The notes under the pieces: generated by a model
Databases searched by the model: none
What the model was told of the DNA's origin: nothing
What the model saw: only the letters and a program-made list of their open reading frames with translations
Assembly: GCA_034508935.3 (NCBI GenBank)
Contig: CM067446.1
Span: forward strand, 56,297,134 to 56,361,133
Direction of reading: 5' to 3'
From: Berghia stephanieae
Taxonomy: Eukaryota > Mollusca > Gastropoda > Nudibranchia > Aeolidiidae
DNA length: 64,000 nt
Program-made: the position numbers and the translations under genes
Shown: positions 23,496-64,000 of the stretch, piece after piece
How positions within the stretch are numbered: position 1 is the first letter of the stretch
Layout: every line of letters starts with the position of its first letter

Positions 23496-23707
23496 CAGGG
23501 TGTTCATAAAGATAGGCACATGGTAATAGTACAATTGCCTCTTTAAAGACTCAATCTTTTTCAATTGGGATGTATATAAATAATTATATTTTAACTAAAC
23601 GTGACCTCATCTTCAGTGAACAAAAATAGCTTTCAGCCAAATATCCACAATCTATAGCATAAATAATATGAATAAATAAAAAATAGTGAAGTACTACATG
23701 TACCCTG
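23496..23707. mobile_element. mariner-like MITE
   Basis: 212 bp beginning CAGGGTGTTCATAAAG and ending TACCCTG, with TA on each side (23494-23495 and 23708-23709). Short CAGGGT ends and a TA target are the Tc1/mariner pattern. The terminal repeat is short, so this is a moderate call. Confidence 0.5.
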
Positions 23708-24095
23708 TATATTGAAAGAAAATCTGCAACTTCTTACCCATTTGTCTTTTTATATGAGATCCATTCGATTGCTCGTAGAGACACAGTATAAGGAAGAACA
23801 TGTTTTTTATTTGTAGCTCTTTATACGAGGGAAAATAAATTAGTAAAGAGAACACAGATAAGGTGTGCTAGTTATTTCCATCATATTGTTTCTAGCGTGA
23901 TCATTAAGCCCGGATATTAGCAAGGCAATCACCATTGACAACCCTGATTTGAAAATCAGAAACAAAAATTAATAAATAAATAAAAAACAAGCAAACAAAC
24001 TTACAAAAACAAAAAACAAACAGTAAACAATATTCTAAAACGAAATAACACACATACAAAAAAATAAAAAAATAAAAAAATAAAATGACACACAA

Positions 24096-24118
24096 CCCCC
24101 CCCCCCCCCCCCCCCCCC
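24096..24118. repeat. C homopolymer
   Basis: 23 consecutive C residues within an A-rich, C-containing region. Confidence 0.97.
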
Positions 24119-24345
24119 GGGAAAACACTATAAAACAAAATAAATAGAATTATAGATAGATAAATCAATTTAAAAAACAAAAACAAAAGCAAAACAAACA
24201 ATCTTTTAAAAAGGTAGAAATTTAAAATCAAATACATAATATATTATAAGAACTTTGGTCATTGCAATTAATAGCAGTTGGAATTCTTGTAAAAACTAAA
24301 GCGCATCCTAAGACTTCCTAAGACTATATTAATTCATGCATCGCA

Positions 24346-25110
24346 AAAAACAAAAACAAAAGAAAAACAAAAACAAAAAACAAAACAAAATTAAAAAAAC
24401 AAAACAAAAAAAAAAACAACAAAAAAACACACATTAAAACAAATAAACAACCTCACCCACCAATAAAACAACACCCCCCCCCCCTCCCCACAAAAAAACC
24501 CCACAAAAATAAAACACAAAAAAAAACAACAAACAAGCAAAAAAAACACAGACACACAAAATTCAAAACAAAATACAAAAATAGTCCCCACCTAAAAAAA
24601 AATTCTACCAAATGAAAAAAAAAAACATACAAACAAAACACAAAACGAGAAAAAAATTCCCTACCCCAAAAACCCAACAAAAACAAAAACAAACAAAAAG
24701 AAAAAAAAAACAAAACAAACAACAAGAGACAAAAAACCCCAGAAATATAGAAACAAAAAAAGAAAAAGAAAACAAGAAAGATAAAAAAAAAAGAAGAAAC
24801 AAAAGCGAAAACAAAACAAAACAAAAAGACCAAAAAGAAAAAGCAAGAACAAAAAAACAAAAACAAAAAACAAACAAAACTCCCCCTAAAAAAATCAACA
24901 ACCTCCCTCCTCCCCCCCCCCCCCCCCAAAAAAAAAAAAAAACAAAACAAAAAAACAAAAACAAAACAGAAACCCCCCCCCCCCCAAAAAAAAAAAAAAA
25001 AAAAAAACAAACAAAACGAAACAAAATCATCAAAAATACAAAGCAAAAAAGCCCAACCCCCCCCCCCCCCCCCCCCCCCCCACCCAAAAAAAAAAAAAAA
25101 CCCCACAAAA
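24346..25110. repeat. strand-asymmetric A/C tract
   Basis: About 760 bases almost devoid of G and T on the + strand, made of A-runs with single C spacers and of C-runs, several running directly into A-runs (24912-24941, 24973-25007, 25057-25098). Open frames of 270 codons (+) and 227 codons (-) over this stretch reflect composition only. Confidence 0.95.
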
Positions 25111-26018
25111 CAGTGAGACATTTTTCTATGGTGCAATATTCACACGCTTTTTCGCCGTCGTCGTCCTCGTCCATAAATATTTTGCACTTGATCACGCACC
25201 AAGGACATTGTCACGCACATATAATATTATGCGTGCTTGTACGGTGCGTGCGCGTGCGCTTGTATATTAATTATGTGCGCGCATATTTAAAGATGGGGAG
25301 CCGTTGTGGTATAGTGAATTGGCCATGTCAGTATCAGTTTCATCCGTTATATATAATACATGTATACCGGACAATAATGTTGATGTCTTCAAGGTCTAGT
25401 CTTAATTATTCAATAGCTTTATAACTAATCAATGAAAATTAAAATCGAGCTTAGGATGTTGAAAAACTCAAGATCCCTGAGTTCAAATTAATGGACCTTC
25501 GTTTTTCTTGATATCCTATAATCATCACCCGTTGCCATTTTCCAGTATAGACGCTCCACTGTGTAAAAAGACGCGCCCCCCCCCCCCCCCCCCACTCACC
25601 ACGTCTATTTTTTAAAAAGAATTTTTGCGCACCTCCCTCCTCCCCGACGATTATTCGTACCCCCCTCCCTTCTATTAAATTTCACCTCATGAAATCTGCC
25701 GATGAAAAAGACGCTCTATGTTCTCGCTGATATTTTACTAGCAGCATATTTGATTGAAAGAAAACCATTTTATACCTCACATCTCGCCTCGACTAATTTA
25801 GAAAATGCTAAATAATGCGCACCCTCCTCTCCCCCCCCCTTTCTATGGATTGGTCAAATTGCGCCGCCCCCCCCCCCCCCCCTTTCCGCCTTCTTTGGTC
25901 AAATTGCACACACATTGAAGTTCGGCCAAAGTGCAACCCCCCCCCCCCCCCCATTTTCCCTGTTGCATTCGCCCCCCCCCCCCCTCCCCCACACACTTTA
26001 TGTTTGACACTATGAGAG
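25111..26018. other. intergenic with clustered C-runs
   Basis: Contains a CG/TG alternating patch (25235-25285) and C-runs at 25576-25593 and at several sites between 25832 and 25990. The segments between C-runs (GTCAAATTGC, AAGTGCAACC) look like diverged repeats of one unit. Confidence 0.75.
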
Positions 26019-26210
26019 TATAGATAGAATGCGCTTGGCCAAGGAGTTCACAACATTGCCATCCGGAAGTATAACGGACCAACACACAAACTCTGTGTAA
26101 CCATGAACTTTTATAGTCTGGTTAATACAGTTTAGTGAGAACAACTCACAAACGCGGATGGCAAAAACAATAACAAAGGCCTGAGTGACGTCATCTGCAT
26201 ACTATCTATA
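26019..26210 (+). mobile_element. MITE family A, young copy 1
   Basis: 192 bp from TATAGATAGAATGCG to GCATACTATCTATA, with terminal inverted repeats TAGATAG and probable TA target duplication. It differs at three positions from the copy at 50844-51035. It contains a CRE-like GTGACGTCATC near its right end. Confidence 0.93.
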
Positions 26211-26342
26211 TAATATATTGCATGTCATTCAAAACAAGTTTAAGTTTTTAAAACTCCAAAATGTGCCAACTTCAAAATTCCCAAAATCAAAGGCACGTAA
26301 GTCGTCTTTTTTCTTCTTCTTTTTTAAAAGATAAAGCCCTCA

Positions 26343-26547
26343 TAGATGGAACGACATTGACGTCACTCGGTTCTTTGTAATTGTTTTTGACCAGCCATTT
26401 TTATGAATAGTTCTCACTTAATGCTATCATTCAGATTATAAACATTTAAGGTTACCCACAGTTTTGTGTGTTGGAACGTTATTTCAGGCTGGCGAATGTT
26501 GTGAGCTTTTTGGCTGAACGCAAAGCATCATTATCATGGTATTATAA
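26343..26547 (-). mobile_element. MITE family A, old copy
   Basis: Reverse-oriented diverged relative of 26019-26210. Shared blocks are TTGACGTCACTCGG, TTTGTAATTGTTTTTG, GTTCTCACTTAATG and TTTTGTGTGTTGGAACG. Confidence 0.75.
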
Positions 26548-27089
26548 TGTGTATTGATGAGATATTGTAATTTAGTTAGTCAAGGGAAATAATCATGAAA
26601 TTATCAAACAAATTCTTAGAAAAACCTCTGTTGTTATCCCTGTGGATGCTTGTCATTGTGAGCACTGTGACATGTTTCTCTCTTGATGAATGGGATTGAG
26701 GGTGCAGGACTATTTGTGCCTATTGCTAATCAATACTATGACTTTGACTATGATTTATCGAGAATGGATTATCTGCAGATTAATTGATAATCCGTGTATG
26801 TTTCGGCAAATGCCATAAATAGAAAGCACACCAAAATCTAGGTCACATTGCCGTGTGCAAAACTGGTATCGCACATATTATTTCTGTCACTTCTGTTACC
26901 GCATGGCTATGTTTCATGATGTTATTGTATTATGACTCTAGATGAATTTGCAAAAAAAAATATCCTCATTTCTGTAGATCAGAAAATTATTCTTAATTGA
27001 TTCATTAATACAACAGAAATACATAATAAGGAAAAATCCAATACAAATATATTTTACAAGTACTTTCTACAAGCGATCTCGACTACTTT
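26548..27089. other. intergenic, upstream of gene B
   Basis: AT-rich, with no recognised element. A weak TATA-like ATATATTTTACA at about 27046 lies 220 bases before the start codon. Confidence 0.6.
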
Positions 27090-27268
27090 CAAAGTTCAGA
27101 GGTCACGGAGAGTTGAAGTTGAGTGAGCCGAGAGCCGAGAGAGGTGTGTTAGTGTGTTGTTTTCGAGTCCGCTTGTGAGACAGTAAACTGAAGTTTTGAG
27201 TTTTTCCTTGTTATATCATTGTTTGGGGTCACTTCTCGCCGGCCAGAAAAAGCGAGAAAATAACAATA
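27090..27268 (+). promoter_or_regulatory. probable promoter/5' UTR of gene B
   Basis: Locally richer in G and CpG than the surroundings (GAGTGAGCCGAGAGCCGAG, CTTCTCGCCGGCCAG) and leading without an obvious splice site into the start codon at 27269 (context AACAATAATGTC). The transcription start is not fixed by sequence alone. Confidence 0.55.
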
Positions 27269-63205
<35,937 letters not shown>

Positions 63206-64000
63206 GTAGGTCTGTTTATCTTCAGCCGATTGCTTGTCTTTTCTCACACGCATAGCAGGGTTATGCAGATATATGTTCAACCATTGCAGCTCATTTCACA
63301 GGGCTTGATATTTGTAAACGTACAAATTAATTTAGGCCTGTCATAAAGTGCACTGCAAGAGAGAATATGTCTCATTATAGTAAGCACACAGCATTGTGTA
63401 ATATTATAACAAGCATTTAGAAAAAAAATGGTAAGCTTTTCATTATAATAAGCATTAGAAGAACAGGGGAAATATCTTTATATCAAGCAGGCAGCACTGG
63501 AACTTTTGACACATTACTGACACAGAGACTTCTTTTATTTACTATTCAGCACCTTATCAGACTAGTCAGTCCTATCAAAACTATGCACTCTTGTACTGTG
63601 ATATTGTATGCTCATCACTATTTGACTAATGTTTGATGTTTTCATTCAGCATTTTCCCACAGTATTGAGAATTAAGGGAACTATTTTGTCTCTATTTGAT
63701 TATCTCCAGCATGTTTTGAAATGTAGCGCTGAACAAATTGAAAAATAGTTCCTGTTGGCGGCTTGCTATTATTATCCATCACTCCTTTAATTTTGTTTTT
63801 GCATGCATATCAGACAGAAGTAGCAAATCATGGAACACGGCTGTAATTTTATGTATTATTCCTGCACACCAAATAATTTAAGTTATGTCTGCCAATATTT
63901 TCTGATTATTTTCTCATCATTCATTAGTTTGTGTCACTTTTAGATTTACGAAGACAGAGGATGTGAATATTTCAGGATTTCCTCCATGTCAACAAAACTA
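63206..64000. other. intron of gene B (right edge of window)
   Basis: AT-rich, with no exon I can support. An acceptor-like tttcag at 63970-63975 is followed by only 25 bases, too few to judge. Confidence 0.65.

Noticed and set aside
24453-25424. Open frames of 196-270 codons on both strands
   Set aside because: They lie over the A/C-only tract and encode only Lys/Asn/Thr/Pro or Phe/Gly/Val low-complexity sequence. No splice signals or conserved motif.
63976-64000. Next exon of gene B after tttcag
   Set aside because: Only 25 bases remain in the window. The peptide (DFLHVNKT in phase 0) cannot be assessed.

Overview
The window is AT-rich, intron-dominated animal DNA. It carries two tandem genes of the PDZ-LIM (ALP/Enigma/ZASP) family on the + strand. 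Their coding exons have GT/AG splice sites and matching phases. Everything else is introns, intergenic DNA, small DNA transposons (MITEs), SINEs and an exceptional load of simple repeats. The gene style and a dispersed repeat ending in a GGCGCTGATATGACCT...CAAGTGCCGTAAAAC tail, which I associate from memory with molluscan genomes, suggest a lophotrochozoan, probably a mollusc. That assignment is an inference.

Gene A (before 1 to 14308) is ALP-like (PDLIM1-4 type). The window opens inside an intron and shows the second PDZ exon (1074-1225), an ALP-type linker exon with a KIWKP motif (3867-4008), the ZM exon (5572-5750), two related alternative exons (7524-7618 and 11018 onward) and three exons encoding one complete LIM domain and the stop (13297-13396, 13649-13734, 14208-14308). 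The two alternative exons enter in the same phase and encode related peptides. Using both, or neither, gives a stop at or soon after the join, so they look mutually exclusive. A 13-nt element in the intron between them is exactly complementary to the last 13 bases of the first.

Gene B (27269 to beyond 64000) looks Enigma/ZASP-like. Exon 1 carries the start codon and first half of the PDZ domain (27269-27378) but is one G short of an open frame as assembled. An 18.6-kb intron leads to the second PDZ exon (45953-46104), which has the same length and phases as gene A's. A 16-kb intron leads to two Pro/Ser/Asn-rich linker exons (62261-62369, 63116-63205). ZM and LIM exons are not in the window.

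Proteins of this family act as cytoskeletal and Z-disc adaptors: the PDZ domain binds alpha-actinin C-termini, ZM supports Z-line targeting and LIM domains bind kinases or other partners. ALP and Enigma genes side by side in one orientation fit an ancestral tandem duplication that vertebrate genome duplications later spread.

Between and within the genes are at least four MITE families, including two 192-bp copies differing at 3 positions, tRNA-derived SINEs, a poly(A) retroposon with a clear target duplication, a perfect 82-bp-arm palindrome, a 537-bp tandem macrorepeat, a 38-bp minisatellite, kilobase-scale strand-asymmetric A/C DNA, recurrent C-run/A-run junctions and many di- and trinucleotide arrays of 50-500 bp. 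I saw no viral or LTR element that I could support.
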